Assembly (NCBI GenBank): GCA_026397235.1
Contig: JAPLVG010000021.1
Location: forward strand, 1 to 49,417
Reading direction: 5' to 3'
DNA length: 49,417 nucleotides
Source of the DNA: Candidatus Berkelbacteria bacterium
GTDB lineage: Bacteria > Patescibacteriota > UBA1384 > XYA2-FULL-43-10 > CAINNR01
In this document: piece after piece, positions 16,818 to 26,514 of the stretch
Layout of the letters: each line of letters opens with the position of its first letter
Numbering within the stretch: the stretch's first letter is position 1
Position numbers and translations under genes: made by a program
Notes under the pieces: generated by a model
The model's input: only the letters and a program-made list of their open reading frames with translations
Databases searched by the model: none
Told to the model about the DNA's origin: nothing

Positions 16818-17837
16818 TTAAGAATATACTTTTGCTTCTAATTTTACCAGTTTTCCCGAATTTTCAATAATTTCAGATTTCGATAATAGCCCGGTGTTAG
16901 CGCCAACTTGACTAACAACAGCACCGGAATTTACAATTCCCCATTTCAAACTCTCTGATATCACTTCCCGATTTGGCAAAAAACTCTGAGGTTTTTCACT
17001 GCCAGATTCTAATATAATTCTTGCAGCCATCGAGCTAGCAAAAGCATCGCCAGCGCCGGTGGCATCAACTCTTTTATCAGGCGATGAATCAATTTGATAA
17101 AAAACTTCTCCGTCAAAAGCCTTTGCGCCATATTTTCCATCAGTCGCAATAACAATTTTTGCTCCAATTTCATGCAGCGACTTCAGGCAATCATCGGTCT
17201 TTGATTTTCCGCAACCGGAAAAATTCAAAGCCTCTTCGCGATTTAATATTAGAATATTGCAAAGCCGCAACAAGTGCCGATTGGCTTTTGCTCCTTGTTT
17301 AATCTGCGATGGACCAGGATTCCAAATTAGTCCTGTGCCATTTTTGGCAATATTTTCTATTAATTTATTTTCTAATTGGTCTGATTCATTTCCAATTGGC
17401 GACAAATAAAACCATGAAGCTTTTAGACTTTTGGCTAATGTTAAATCGTTAAAATTTCTATCGCCATGATAAGCCAAAATAGTCCGATCACCATCATGAC
17501 TCAAAATTACCGAGGTGTTTGTCGGCTGTGAATCATTTTTTAAAAGATCGGTTGAAATTCCAGAATTTTCAATTTCAGAAATTATTTTTTCTGCTGGTGA
17601 ATCATTACCGATAAAAGATAAAATTGAAGTTTCCAGACCAATTTTAGAAAAACAGATGGCGGTATTAACTGCAGATCCACCAGAATGGTATTCAATTTTT
17701 TCAACATCAATTTTTGCGCCATAGTCAAAACTCAAAGAGTTACCGGATCTAAAACTCCTATCCGGCAAAACTTTAAAATCAGCCGAAAAAACGAATAGGT
17801 CCTGAAAAGCGTCGCCAATTGTTACAACATCATACAT
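16818..17837 (-). CDS. PfkB-family carbohydrate kinase
   Basis: YHSGGSAVNTAICFSKIG and DATGAGDAFASSM signatures. Confidence 0.9.
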   Translation of the reverse strand: MYDVVTIGDAFQDLFVFSADFKVLPDRSFRSGNSLSFDYGAKIDVEKIEYHSGGSAVNTAICFSKIGLETSILSFIGNDSPAEKIISEIENSGISTDLLKNDSQPTNTSVILSHDGDRTILAYHGDRNFNDLTLAKSLKASWFYLSPIGNESDQLENKLIENIAKNGTGLIWNPGPSQIKQGAKANRHLLRLCNILILNREEALNFSGCGKSKTDDCLKSLHEIGAKIVIATDGKYGAKAFDGEVFYQIDSSPDKRVDATGAGDAFASSMAARIILESGSEKPQSFLPNREVISESLKWGIVNSGAVVSQVGANTGLLSKSEIIENSGKLVKLEAKVYS

Positions 17838-17955
17838 AGATTAAAAAATAATATTGAATATTCGAACTCTGACAATACTACATTGACTTTTCACTGACTG
17901 GTTGCATTTGTCAGTGTTTGGTCAGTGTTGCCAAGTCAGTGTTAGAATATACCTT

Positions 17956-18786
17956 TTATCTAACACCATTAAAAAGTTTCAGATCTTTCATCACCACAGA
18001 TTCTACGTCATCTTTTGCATCTGAAAGAAAATTTCTAATATCCTTGCCGGAATCATTAATATGCTTTTCTATACTTTCCTTAAAAGCATGTCGAAGTTGA
18101 GTATCAATATTAATTTTTCGGATACCATTTTTTATTGCTGCTGCAATATCGGGTCTAGTAACTCCAGACGCGCCATGTAAAACCAAGGGGACGGAAACCA
18201 ACCCGCGAATTTTTTTCAACAGTTCAATATCTAATTTCTCGTTTTCCGGAGCACCGTGAATATTTCCAACGGAGACAGCTAAACTATCAACACCGGTAAG
18301 TTTAACAAAGTCAGCTGCTTGATCTGGATCTGAATATTTAGCCAGAATTTTTTCCCTACCTTCCTCACCACGACCAACTACGCCAACCTCCGCTTCAACA
18401 CACGCACCGTATTTATGAGCCAAATCAACCACCTTTTTTGTTTCCGACACGTTGTTCTCGTAGAGTAAGTCCGAGCCATCGAACATCACTGACCTATAAC
18501 CCATCTCTAAGCATTTAGCAATTAAATCAATTTTCTTAGCATGATCCAAATGGATAAGCATGGGAATTTTTGATTCATCGATTAAATCTTTAACAATATC
18601 AAAAAGCTCCCGCAGCCCGGCGTATTCAATTGCTGACGGAGTAGTTTGAATAATTGCCGGCAATCCAGTTTTTTCCGCAGCAGAAACAATCGCCTGCGTT
18701 ACTTCCAAATCGTTAGTATTGAAAGCGCCAATTGCCGTATCGTCATTTTCAGCTTTTTTGTATAATTCGCGAAGTGATGTGAACAT
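17956..18786 (-). CDS. fba: Class II fructose-bisphosphate aldolase
   Basis: IPMLIHLDHAKK, CVEAEVGVVGRGEE, LVLHGASGV motifs. Confidence 0.93.
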   Translation of the reverse strand: MFTSLRELYKKAENDDTAIGAFNTNDLEVTQAIVSAAEKTGLPAIIQTTPSAIEYAGLRELFDIVKDLIDESKIPMLIHLDHAKKIDLIAKCLEMGYRSVMFDGSDLLYENNVSETKKVVDLAHKYGACVEAEVGVVGRGEEGREKILAKYSDPDQAADFVKLTGVDSLAVSVGNIHGAPENEKLDIELLKKIRGLVSVPLVLHGASGVTRPDIAAAIKNGIRKINIDTQLRHAFKESIEKHINDSGKDIRNFLSDAKDDVESVVMKDLKLFNGVR

Positions 18787-18805
18787 AATGAATCCTCCAC
18801 CTAAG

Positions 18806-18882
18806 AATAACGAATAGTCTAAATGACGAATAACGAATCGGTTTTATTAGTCATTAGTTATTTAGATAATTAGTCATCCATT
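18806..18882. repeat. Dispersed palindromic element copy C
   Basis: Reverse complement AATGGATGACTAATTATCTAAATAACTAATGACTAATAAAACCGATTCGTTATTCGTCATTTAGACTATTCGTTATT aligns closely with the 16S copy at 6175-6261. Confidence 0.85.
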
Positions 18883-19998
18883 GGTGTTATAATAGCCCAA
18901 AACCTTTAATCCTGGCAACTCTATCCCAGCTAAAAATTCTAACGCCGCCCCGCCGCCGGTTGAAACGAAAGTGAATTTATCAAGCATTTTATGCGAATCC
19001 AAAAAACCAACCGTATCACCGCCGGCAACAATTTTGGTATATTGATTTGCCCTGATTGCTTCGGCAATTTTCATTGTCCCAGTCTGATAATTTTCATCTT
19101 CAGAAAACCCCATATTTCCATTCCAAAAAATTGTTTTGGCACCAGCAATAATTTCTTTAAACTTCTCAATAGTTTTCGGGCCAATATCCAAAGTATTTTG
19201 ATCTTTAATCTTGCCGTCAATTGGCAGAATCATTTTTTCACCGCTGATTTTGAAAATTTCTTCAACATTGGATTCAATGTCGTTTTCAATTTTAGAATTT
19301 TTTCCAATATCATCACCCCGATAAAATCTGAGAGTATTGGCAATTGCGCCGCCAACTAAAATATTATCTGCTGGACCTGCAAATTGTTTGATCAAACCAA
19401 GTTTATCTTTAATTTTTGCCCCGCCTAAAACGATGATAAATGGATGTCTAGGATTTTGGCTTAAAGTTGACAACATTCTAATTTCTTTTTCTAAAAGCAA
19501 CCCGGCATAACTCGGCAAAAAGTTAGTAATACCTTCAATTGAAGCATGGGCGCGATGGCTGACTGCAAACGCATCATTAATATAGATATCGGCATATGAC
19601 GCTAATATCTTAGTAAACGATAAATTGTTTTCCTCCTCTTCTTTGTACCAACGCAAATTCCCAAGAACTAAAATATCTTTTGGTTCCAACTTTTCGACTT
19701 GTGCTTTAACAGCTGATTCGATGACATAATCCGTGGCGATAACTTTTCCCGAATGAAGCTGGGAAAATCTCTTGGCTAGAATTTTAGTTGATAGTGACTG
19801 GACAGCTTCACCATCCGGCCGGCCAAGATGAGTCCCGATAATTATTTTACAATTTTTTGATTGAAGATATTCTATGGTTGGAATAGTTGCTCGGATTCTA
19901 TTATCATTAGCAATTTCTCCGTCCTTTAAGGGAACATTCCAATCAACTCTTAGAAATACTGTTTTGTCTTCAAGTTTTGCATCCTTTATACATTTCAT
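18874..19998 (-). CDS. pgk: Phosphoglycerate kinase
   Basis: VFLRVDWNVPLKDG, RVDWN, LGGAKIKDKLGLI, STGGGAALEFLAG motifs. Confidence 0.97.
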   Translation of the reverse strand: MKCIKDAKLEDKTVFLRVDWNVPLKDGEIANDNRIRATIPTIEYLQSKNCKIIIGTHLGRPDGEAVQSLSTKILAKRFSQLHSGKVIATDYVIESAVKAQVEKLEPKDILVLGNLRWYKEEEENNLSFTKILASYADIYINDAFAVSHRAHASIEGITNFLPSYAGLLLEKEIRMLSTLSQNPRHPFIIVLGGAKIKDKLGLIKQFAGPADNILVGGAIANTLRFYRGDDIGKNSKIENDIESNVEEIFKISGEKMILPIDGKIKDQNTLDIGPKTIEKFKEIIAGAKTIFWNGNMGFSEDENYQTGTMKIAEAIRANQYTKIVAGGDTVGFLDSHKMLDKFTFVSTGGGAALEFLAGIELPGLKVLGYYNTNG

Positions 19999-20399
19999 GA
20001 TTTGGAACTATTAAACTCTTCTATTTCTTTTTTTAAATTTTTTTCTGTGGTGTCTTCGCGTCTATTAATTAAACTTAAGATTTTCTGAATCTCTTCTTCG
20101 AGATGTTCTTTGGATAATAACGATAAAGTTTTTCTAAAATAATTTTCTGCAAGTATAGATAATGCGAATAATATTACCGGAGCACTAGCTAGTGCAAAAA
20201 TAGATGTCAGGATCTTTGTAATACTATGAGTCGGGACAAAATCTCCATAACCCAGTGTCATCAAAGTCGAAGTGGAAAAGTAGAAAGAGTCCACCATGCT
20301 CCAATTCTCAAAATAGGAAAAAATTAATGTCCCGAGAACTAGATAAAAAAACACCAAAGATAACGCAAGCAATAACCTTTTTCTTTTTTTAGTTAGCAT
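19995..20399 (-). CDS. Two-TM potassium channel-like protein
   Basis: STSTLMTLGYGDFVPTHSITK selectivity-filter motif. Confidence 0.85.
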   Translation of the reverse strand: MLTKKRKRLLLALSLVFFYLVLGTLIFSYFENWSMVDSFYFSTSTLMTLGYGDFVPTHSITKILTSIFALASAPVILFALSILAENYFRKTLSLLSKEHLEEEIQKILSLINRREDTTEKNLKKEIEEFNSSKS

Positions 20400-22149
20400 T
20401 ATTATCCTTTTTTAATTTTGGCCGTCTCAAAGTAAACTTTCGATGAAATAATTTTTTGGACAGCGGGCCTAAAGGCTTTGTGTCTAAGCCCTGATATAGT
20501 TTAATTATATCAGGATTATCATGTGCTCGCCTGACTTTCTTTTTTTGGTCGTCAGTATAGAACGCTGCGCTTCTTTTGAATCTAATTTCAGGCGTAGTTG
20601 GTATCGGTTGCCCGCCACCACCAAGACAGCCACCCGGGCAAGCCATAACCTCAACATAATTATAGCGCTTTATTCCGGATTTCATATCAGCCAGTAATTT
20701 TGCGGCATTTTTCAAACCTGAAACGACTGCAACCTCAAGTTTTTCACCATCGATATCTACTGATGACTCTTTAACACCGCTCATTCCTCGAACTTCAGAA
20801 AATTCCAATTTTGGCAATCTTGCATCAGACAATTTTGCCACTACTGTGCGAAGTGCTGATTCCATCACCCCGCCCGATGAGCCATAAATTGCGCCGGCAC
20901 CAGATGACGACCCTAGCGGTGAATCAAATTGGCTATCAGCGAGTTTTGGTAAATCAATATTTTTATTTTTCAAAATTCTAGCAGCCTCGCGAACAGTTAG
21001 AGCAAAATTAACTTCCGGATTAAATGTCTGGCACATTTCCGGTAGCTTGGCTTCATATTTTTTGGCAATACAGGGCATGATTTCAACAATTTTTATCCGC
21101 CCAGGGCGGATACCAATTTTTTTAGCAAAATATGATTTTACCGCTGGTGCCAAACAATGAGTTGGTGATTTTGTTGTTGTTAGATTGGGAATTAAGTCGT
21201 GATGAAAAGTCTCAACATAGCGAACCCAAGCCGGGCAGCAAGCAGTAAACATGGTTTCGTCTTTTCTGGTTTGCAACCGCTCTATTAACTCGGCTGCTTC
21301 CTCGACAGTGGTTATATCGGCGCCAAAATTAACATCAAAAACGTAGTCAAATCCTAATTTTTTTAACGCAGTCACCAATTTTAATTCGAGATTAACACCT
21401 GGCGGCAGATTGAACAATTCGCCAATTGAATATCTGGTAGAAGGAGCAAATTGCGCTACCAGTATTTGTTTTTTCTTATTCAATAAAATTTTTTCAACGT
21501 CTTCGATTTCCGATTTTTCTTGCAATGATCCGGCTGGGCAACGCAAAACACATTGGCCGCAAAAAACGCAATCAGTGTCAGCGAAACTTCTACCGCCAGC
21601 CGGACCGAAGATTATCGAGTGCCCGCGGTATTTGCTTTCAATATTCGCTAGCCCGGCAATTTCATTACAGGCAGAAACGCAATTTCCACATTCAATGCAC
21701 TTTGACGAATCCCAAAAAATTGATGGGGTTTTAGCGTCAGTTTTAAAATGCCGGCGACGCTCAGGAAACCTAGATTCTTTAATACCAAATTCGCGAGCCA
21801 ATTCTTTTAACCCGCAATTATCATGCCAATTGCACTCTCCACATTTTTTTATATGGTCAGATAGAAGCATCTCCAAATTTATCTTCCTGGCAGATTTAAC
21901 GCGTGGAGTATCTAATTTTATGTTCATCCCTTCAAAAACCTTTGTTGAACAAGCTGTAACTATTTGTGATTTTTTTTCATTAATAATTTCCACAAGACAC
22001 AAACGGCAACTAGCACCAACCGGCAAATCGGGGTGATAACATAGTGTTGGAATTTTCAAATCATTTTTTCGCGCAATCTGTAAAATAGTATCACTTGATG
22101 ATGCCTTATATTTTTTAACGTTGATTTTTATGTCAAAAATTTTACTCAC
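20389..22149 (-). CDS. [FeFe]-hydrogenase catalytic subunit
   Basis: N-terminal 2Fe-2S and CxxC ferredoxin clusters; H-cluster motifs TACCPAWV, MPCIAKKYE, EVMACPGGCLGGGGQP. Confidence 0.95.
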   Translation of the reverse strand: MSKIFDIKINVKKYKASSSDTILQIARKNDLKIPTLCYHPDLPVGASCRLCLVEIINEKKSQIVTACSTKVFEGMNIKLDTPRVKSARKINLEMLLSDHIKKCGECNWHDNCGLKELAREFGIKESRFPERRRHFKTDAKTPSIFWDSSKCIECGNCVSACNEIAGLANIESKYRGHSIIFGPAGGRSFADTDCVFCGQCVLRCPAGSLQEKSEIEDVEKILLNKKKQILVAQFAPSTRYSIGELFNLPPGVNLELKLVTALKKLGFDYVFDVNFGADITTVEEAAELIERLQTRKDETMFTACCPAWVRYVETFHHDLIPNLTTTKSPTHCLAPAVKSYFAKKIGIRPGRIKIVEIMPCIAKKYEAKLPEMCQTFNPEVNFALTVREAARILKNKNIDLPKLADSQFDSPLGSSSGAGAIYGSSGGVMESALRTVVAKLSDARLPKLEFSEVRGMSGVKESSVDIDGEKLEVAVVSGLKNAAKLLADMKSGIKRYNYVEVMACPGGCLGGGGQPIPTTPEIRFKRSAAFYTDDQKKKVRRAHDNPDIIKLYQGLDTKPLGPLSKKLFHRKFTLRRPKLKKDNNAN

Positions 22150-23143
22150 CGATCAGCTCCTGCTTAAAATTTTCTGTTGCCGAATTTACCGGTCTGGCTA
22201 TAGATAATCCAAGTGGGCAAAAACTGGAGTCGCCGGCAGTTTTGGCGATGACAGAAATTAACTCCAAAATTTCTTTGCGGTCCCAAAGGCTTGCCGTTGT
22301 AATTAATTTATTTAGCAGTTCAGTAATCCTGTAACTTCCCTCCCGGCAAGGCGTACATTTACCACATGATTCGTTTTTCAAAAATACCATTGAATCGATA
22401 AGTCCTTCGATAATTCTTCGATTTTTTCCATAAATTTCTACCGCTCCAGTTCCGGAAACTATTTGCTCAAAATCTTCGTGTCTGGCAAAAAACCCAGATG
22501 GTCCGCTGATTCGAACAAAATTTATTTTATCAAGATATCGCGGCAGGATAACCTCTTTGATTTTAGCCCCAACTTTTTCTTTAACTACTCTTTTGTGATC
22601 GATAACATCACCGGAAATTGAATAGAATCTTTTCATTTCTGTCTCGCCTTGTGAAATTAAATAGGCGCGATACAAAGTTTCGGCATTATTGATCAACGTT
22701 GGATAACCATACAGGCCAGTTTCGGTTGGGTATGGCGGTTTTTGCCGCGGTTGGCGCAATTTGCCTTCCATCGTCTGCAACAGCGTTGTTTCCTCACCAC
22801 AAAGATAGCGACCAGTATCAATAAAGACTTCTATCTTTTTGTCTTTTACTGCTTTGATAATTTTAGGCAGATATTTTCGGTATTTGTCATTTAAAAATAC
22901 ATATGCTCGCTGGGCACCGACGGTTTCTTTAGCCAAAGATATCCCCGCAATCAGCTCTGGTAGATGATTTTGCAAAATATATTCGTCCTTAAAAACTCCC
23001 GGCTCGCCCTCGGATAAATTACAAATGACAAACCGCTTGACCTCAGGAGAATTTTTGACCGCTTGCCACTTTTGCCAAGTCGGAAATCCTGCCCCGCCTA
23101 AGCCAACGAGACCGGATTCTTTTAATGCACTGATAATTTCCAT
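22142..23143 (-). CDS. NuoF/HndC-like FMN-binding diaphorase subunit
   Basis: GLGGAGFPTWQKW, GRYLCGEETTLLQTMEGK, CGKCTPCREGSYRI; start moved to MEIISALKESG because of overlap with gap. Confidence 0.9.
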   Translation of the reverse strand: MEIISALKESGLVGLGGAGFPTWQKWQAVKNSPEVKRFVICNLSEGEPGVFKDEYILQNHLPELIAGISLAKETVGAQRAYVFLNDKYRKYLPKIIKAVKDKKIEVFIDTGRYLCGEETTLLQTMEGKLRQPRQKPPYPTETGLYGYPTLINNAETLYRAYLISQGETEMKRFYSISGDVIDHKRVVKEKVGAKIKEVILPRYLDKINFVRISGPSGFFARHEDFEQIVSGTGAVEIYGKNRRIIEGLIDSMVFLKNESCGKCTPCREGSYRITELLNKLITTASLWDRKEILELISVIAKTAGDSSFCPLGLSIARPVNSATENFKQELIGE

Positions 23144-23145
23144 AG

Positions 23146-24141
23146 TTATTTTTCCGAAACCTTTTTTGCCATTTCGACAAGCCGGCAGGAGTAGCCCCAT
23201 TCGTTGTCGTACCAGGCGATGACTTTTACCAAAGTTCCACCGATGACGTTTGTCAGCGACAAGTCGACGATTGATGACGCAGTGTTGCCAATTAGATCCG
23301 AGGACACAAGTGGATCTGATGTCACTGCCAAGATTTCCCGCATCGAAGATTCCGCAGCAATCTCAAAAGCTTTGTTGATTTCCTCGATGGATGTTGGCCG
23401 GTCAGTAACAGCAACAATATCAGCCAACGAAACCACCGGCGTTGGAACACGGATCGCTAGCCCATCAAACTTTTTATCTAATTCTTTGATAATTTTTGTT
23501 ACGGTTTTCGCTGCACCGGTTGTCGTTGGTACAATATTCATTGCCGCCGCCCGCGCTCGCCGTAAATCTTTATGCGGACTATCTACTAAATTCTGATCTG
23601 CGGTATATGAATGAACTGTGGTCATCAACGATTGTTTGACACCAAAACTATCATTTAAAACTTTAATAACTGGCGCAATGCAGTTGGTTGTACAGGAAGC
23701 GTTTGAAATAATATCTTCACCTTGATATTCGTCGGCATTGACACCCAAAAGATAGGTTGGTGTTTCCTTGTCTTTTGCTGGCGCTGACATGACAACTTTT
23801 CTCGCCCCGGCGTGGATATGATCGCGGCATAACTCTGTAGTCAAAAAAACACCGGTTGATTCGATAACAACATCAATGCCCAGTGCTTCCCATGGTAATT
23901 TTGCCGGTTCCTTTTCAGAGAAAAAGTGAACTTTTTTGTCATCAATAGTAATTTCTTTGTCAGAAAGCGTAACTTTCTTGTCAAATAACCCATAGGTTGA
24001 GTCGTGGGTCAATAAAAATAATAATGTCTCTGGATCAGTTAAATCATTGACCGCAACTAATTCCAAGTCATCGGAGTTTAAAATAATCTTTGCAGCTGCT
24101 CTGCCAATTCGCCCAAAACCATTGATTGCAATCTTGATCAT
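23146..24141 (-). CDS. gap: Glyceraldehyde-3-phosphate dehydrogenase
   Basis: MIKIAINGFGRIGRAA, SNASCTTNCIAPV, WYDNEWGYSCRLV. Confidence 0.97.
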   Translation of the reverse strand: MIKIAINGFGRIGRAAAKIILNSDDLELVAVNDLTDPETLLFLLTHDSTYGLFDKKVTLSDKEITIDDKKVHFFSEKEPAKLPWEALGIDVVIESTGVFLTTELCRDHIHAGARKVVMSAPAKDKETPTYLLGVNADEYQGEDIISNASCTTNCIAPVIKVLNDSFGVKQSLMTTVHSYTADQNLVDSPHKDLRRARAAAMNIVPTTTGAAKTVTKIIKELDKKFDGLAIRVPTPVVSLADIVAVTDRPTSIEEINKAFEIAAESSMREILAVTSDPLVSSDLIGNTASSIVDLSLTNVIGGTLVKVIAWYDNEWGYSCRLVEMAKKVSEK

Positions 24142-24182
24142 AAAACCTCCGCCACACATTAATTATTTAATAGTTTCGTGGC

Positions 24183-24248
24183 GCCCCTCGAAGTGATCAT
24201 TTGTTTGCGAGGTCGCAGTCCTCGAAACAAATTCGAACGAAGTGGGGC
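24183..24248. repeat. Palindromic intergenic element (GCCCCT..CGAAGTGGGGC type)
   Basis: CCCCTCGAAG .. CGAACGAAGTGGGG plus inner GAGGTCGCAGTCCTC hairpin; relatives at 11642, 32529 and 33326. Confidence 0.65.
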
Positions 24249-24255
24249 TATTCAA

Positions 24256-24999
24256 TTAAACCATCCTTTTGTATTCAGAAACTATCCGACAAATTTTTAT
24301 AAAACCCGGAGCATTTAAACTATCGCGACCAACCAAAACACCATCAATCTCAGGTCGCTGAACAAAACTATATATATTACCGGCATTTATTGCGCCACCA
24401 TAGAGTATTGGTGTTTGGATGGATAACACTTCACGCAGTTGATCTATTACTCTGGCAGAGTGCTCCGGCGTCGCTGGCTCCTCTGCACCGACAGCCCGAA
24501 CCGGTTCATAGGCAACAATTATTTGATCAAGCTCATTTTTATTTATACCAAATAATGATTCTTTTAGTTGAGTCACAACTTCTGACACAGAATTTTGGCT
24601 CTTTTTTTCTTCACCAACGCAAATAATCGGAATTAGTCCGGTATCAAGAGCAACCGCAGTTTTCCTAGCTATAATGTCATTTGTTTCTGCAAAATTTTTT
24701 CTTCTCTCTGAGTGACCCAAAATTACATATTTTGCCACATCACGAACCATCCCGGCTGAAATCTCACCGGTATAACTTCCATCCGGCATATAATGAATAT
24801 TCTGCGCGCCCAAACCCAAGTGTCCAATTTCTTTATGAATAATTTGAGAAACTTCTACTAACCAAATTGCTGGCGGGCAAATTACCACTTCGACCCCAGA
24901 AATATTTTCCACTCCATCACGAATAGCTGTCGCTAAAACGATAGCATCAGAAAGATTCGTGTTCATTTTCCAATTAGCAACAACTAATGGCCTGCGCAT
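24256..24999 (-). CDS. tpiA: Triosephosphate isomerase
   Basis: VVANWKMNT, ILGHSERR, IVAYEPVRAVG. Confidence 0.97.
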   Translation of the reverse strand: MRRPLVVANWKMNTNLSDAIVLATAIRDGVENISGVEVVICPPAIWLVEVSQIIHKEIGHLGLGAQNIHYMPDGSYTGEISAGMVRDVAKYVILGHSERRKNFAETNDIIARKTAVALDTGLIPIICVGEEKKSQNSVSEVVTQLKESLFGINKNELDQIIVAYEPVRAVGAEEPATPEHSARVIDQLREVLSIQTPILYGGAINAGNIYSFVQRPEIDGVLVGRDSLNAPGFIKICRIVSEYKRMV

Positions 25000-25140
25000 A
25001 AATTCCCCTCAAAAAAATAGAAGATTGTCCAAGGGTAAAGATACCAGTTTGGAAGATAGAAATTGGGAATTTGTCCAGCCAACTTCTTATTTCCACTTCC
25101 AATTTCTAAACTGGCTTCCTAACCTGTTAACCAATTTCTT

Positions 25141-25407
25141 TTAAAGAATATAAACTTTGCAGCCTTCATGAACCTTCTGGTCGACTTTCAAGCCGATTTC
25201 ATCGCCCACCTTGGCTTCTTCAATTTCATTGCGGTCAATTTGCATTGACGAAATCTCCTGTTCAAACTCTACGCCACCTGGTGCAACAACTTTGATTCTG
25301 TCGCCAACTTTGAGTGGTGACTTGACTTTTAAAACCGCAGCCGAAACATGCGGGAAGAAATGAGTAATTTCCCCGACCAATTTTCCCTCTTCCTTTTCTT
25401 TTTCCAT
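25141..25407 (-). CDS. Translation elongation factor-like (EF-Tu domain 2-like) small protein
   Basis: VGEITHFFPHVSAAVLKVKSPLKVGDRIKV..DEIGLKV beta-barrel pattern. Confidence 0.7.
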   Translation of the reverse strand: MEKEKEEGKLVGEITHFFPHVSAAVLKVKSPLKVGDRIKVVAPGGVEFEQEISSMQIDRNEIEEAKVGDEIGLKVDQKVHEGCKVYIL

Positions 25408-25485
25408 ATTTTCTCCTTCTTATGATTTTATCAGTGCTTGATCCGTGTGTATGACATCCGTGTAGTCGATGCCATATTTCTCCTT

Positions 25486-26514
25486 TCATTTACTCTCTTT
25501 GACACTATTATATAGTAAAATGATTTCTTTCGCCAATTTGTCCCGATCATGGTAAAGCGGCAATTTACGATCAATTAAATCACAACAAATAATTTTATAT
25601 TGATGATAATTTTTCTCACCGTAGGTAATATTATTTACCTCGCCTAATTTTGAGGTCATTTTTGATCGTCTAAGAATTTTATTATTTACCAGCACATAAT
25701 CGAATAAATCTTTGCCGGCGTGATTCTCCACAGTTTGTATGTGATCCGGGATCGTCATCTCCTCAGTTTCACCACGTTCAGTTGAGCAGTTGGCAACAAA
25801 AAGTTTCGCTGCACGACAACCCTTAATCGCGCTTGCAATTCCCGGCACTAACAAATTGGGAATTACCGAAGTATATAAGCTACCCGGACCGATAATTATC
25901 AAATCAGCATCATTAATAGCTACCACCGCTTTTCTATAAGCCCGAACACCAGCCTTATTAAAAAACACCCGTTTGATTCTTTTGCCAGCAAGCGGGATTT
26001 TATCTTCACCTGTAATTTGCTTTCCATCTTCAAACTTAGCCACCAATTGGACATTATCCAAAGTCGACGGATAAACATTGCCAACAATGTCCAGTAGATG
26101 ATGTGAAACATCAATCGCTTTTTCAAATGAACCGTACTTCTGGATTAATGCCGCCAACCAAATATTTCCCAACGGGTGACCGGATAAGAAATCGCTACCG
26201 CTAGGAAATCGATATTCAAAAACCTCCGATAGCAATTGATATTCATCTGATAGTGCCGCCAAACATTTGCGAATATCTCCCGGCGGCAAGGTTTTAAAAA
26301 CTTTGCGAATCACACCGGAGCTTTTGCCGGCATCTGACATGGCAACAACGGCCGTAATGTCCCGGGAGTATTTTTTCAAACCCCGAAGCAAATTAGAAAT
26401 TCCCGTGCCACCGCCGATAGCAACAATTTTAATTTCACCCCGACCATATCTTGGATCAGCAGGGTCGTAAGCGATCGACAGCCACCATTTTTTTATATTT
26501 TTTCTAAGATCCAT
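25486..26514 (-). CDS. yvcK: YvcK family protein (gluconeogenesis factor-like)
   Basis: IVAIGGGTGISNLLRGLK, VAMSDAGKSSGVIR, PGSLYTSVIPNLLVPGI. Confidence 0.9.
   Translation of the reverse strand: MDLRKNIKKWWLSIAYDPADPRYGRGEIKIVAIGGGTGISNLLRGLKKYSRDITAVVAMSDAGKSSGVIRKVFKTLPPGDIRKCLAALSDEYQLLSEVFEYRFPSGSDFLSGHPLGNIWLAALIQKYGSFEKAIDVSHHLLDIVGNVYPSTLDNVQLVAKFEDGKQITGEDKIPLAGKRIKRVFFNKAGVRAYRKAVVAINDADLIIIGPGSLYTSVIPNLLVPGIASAIKGCRAAKLFVANCSTERGETEEMTIPDHIQTVENHAGKDLFDYVLVNNKILRRSKMTSKLGEVNNITYGEKNYHQYKIICCDLIDRKLPLYHDRDKLAKEIILLYNSVKESK

Noticed and set aside
19995-20399. K+ channel as part of the hydrogenase complex
   Set aside because: Only co-location; the TLGYGD filter is a generic ion channel and no functional link can be shown from sequence.
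21410-22036. 208-aa plus-strand ORF
   Set aside because: Antisense to the [FeFe]-hydrogenase gene, whose motifs are unambiguous.
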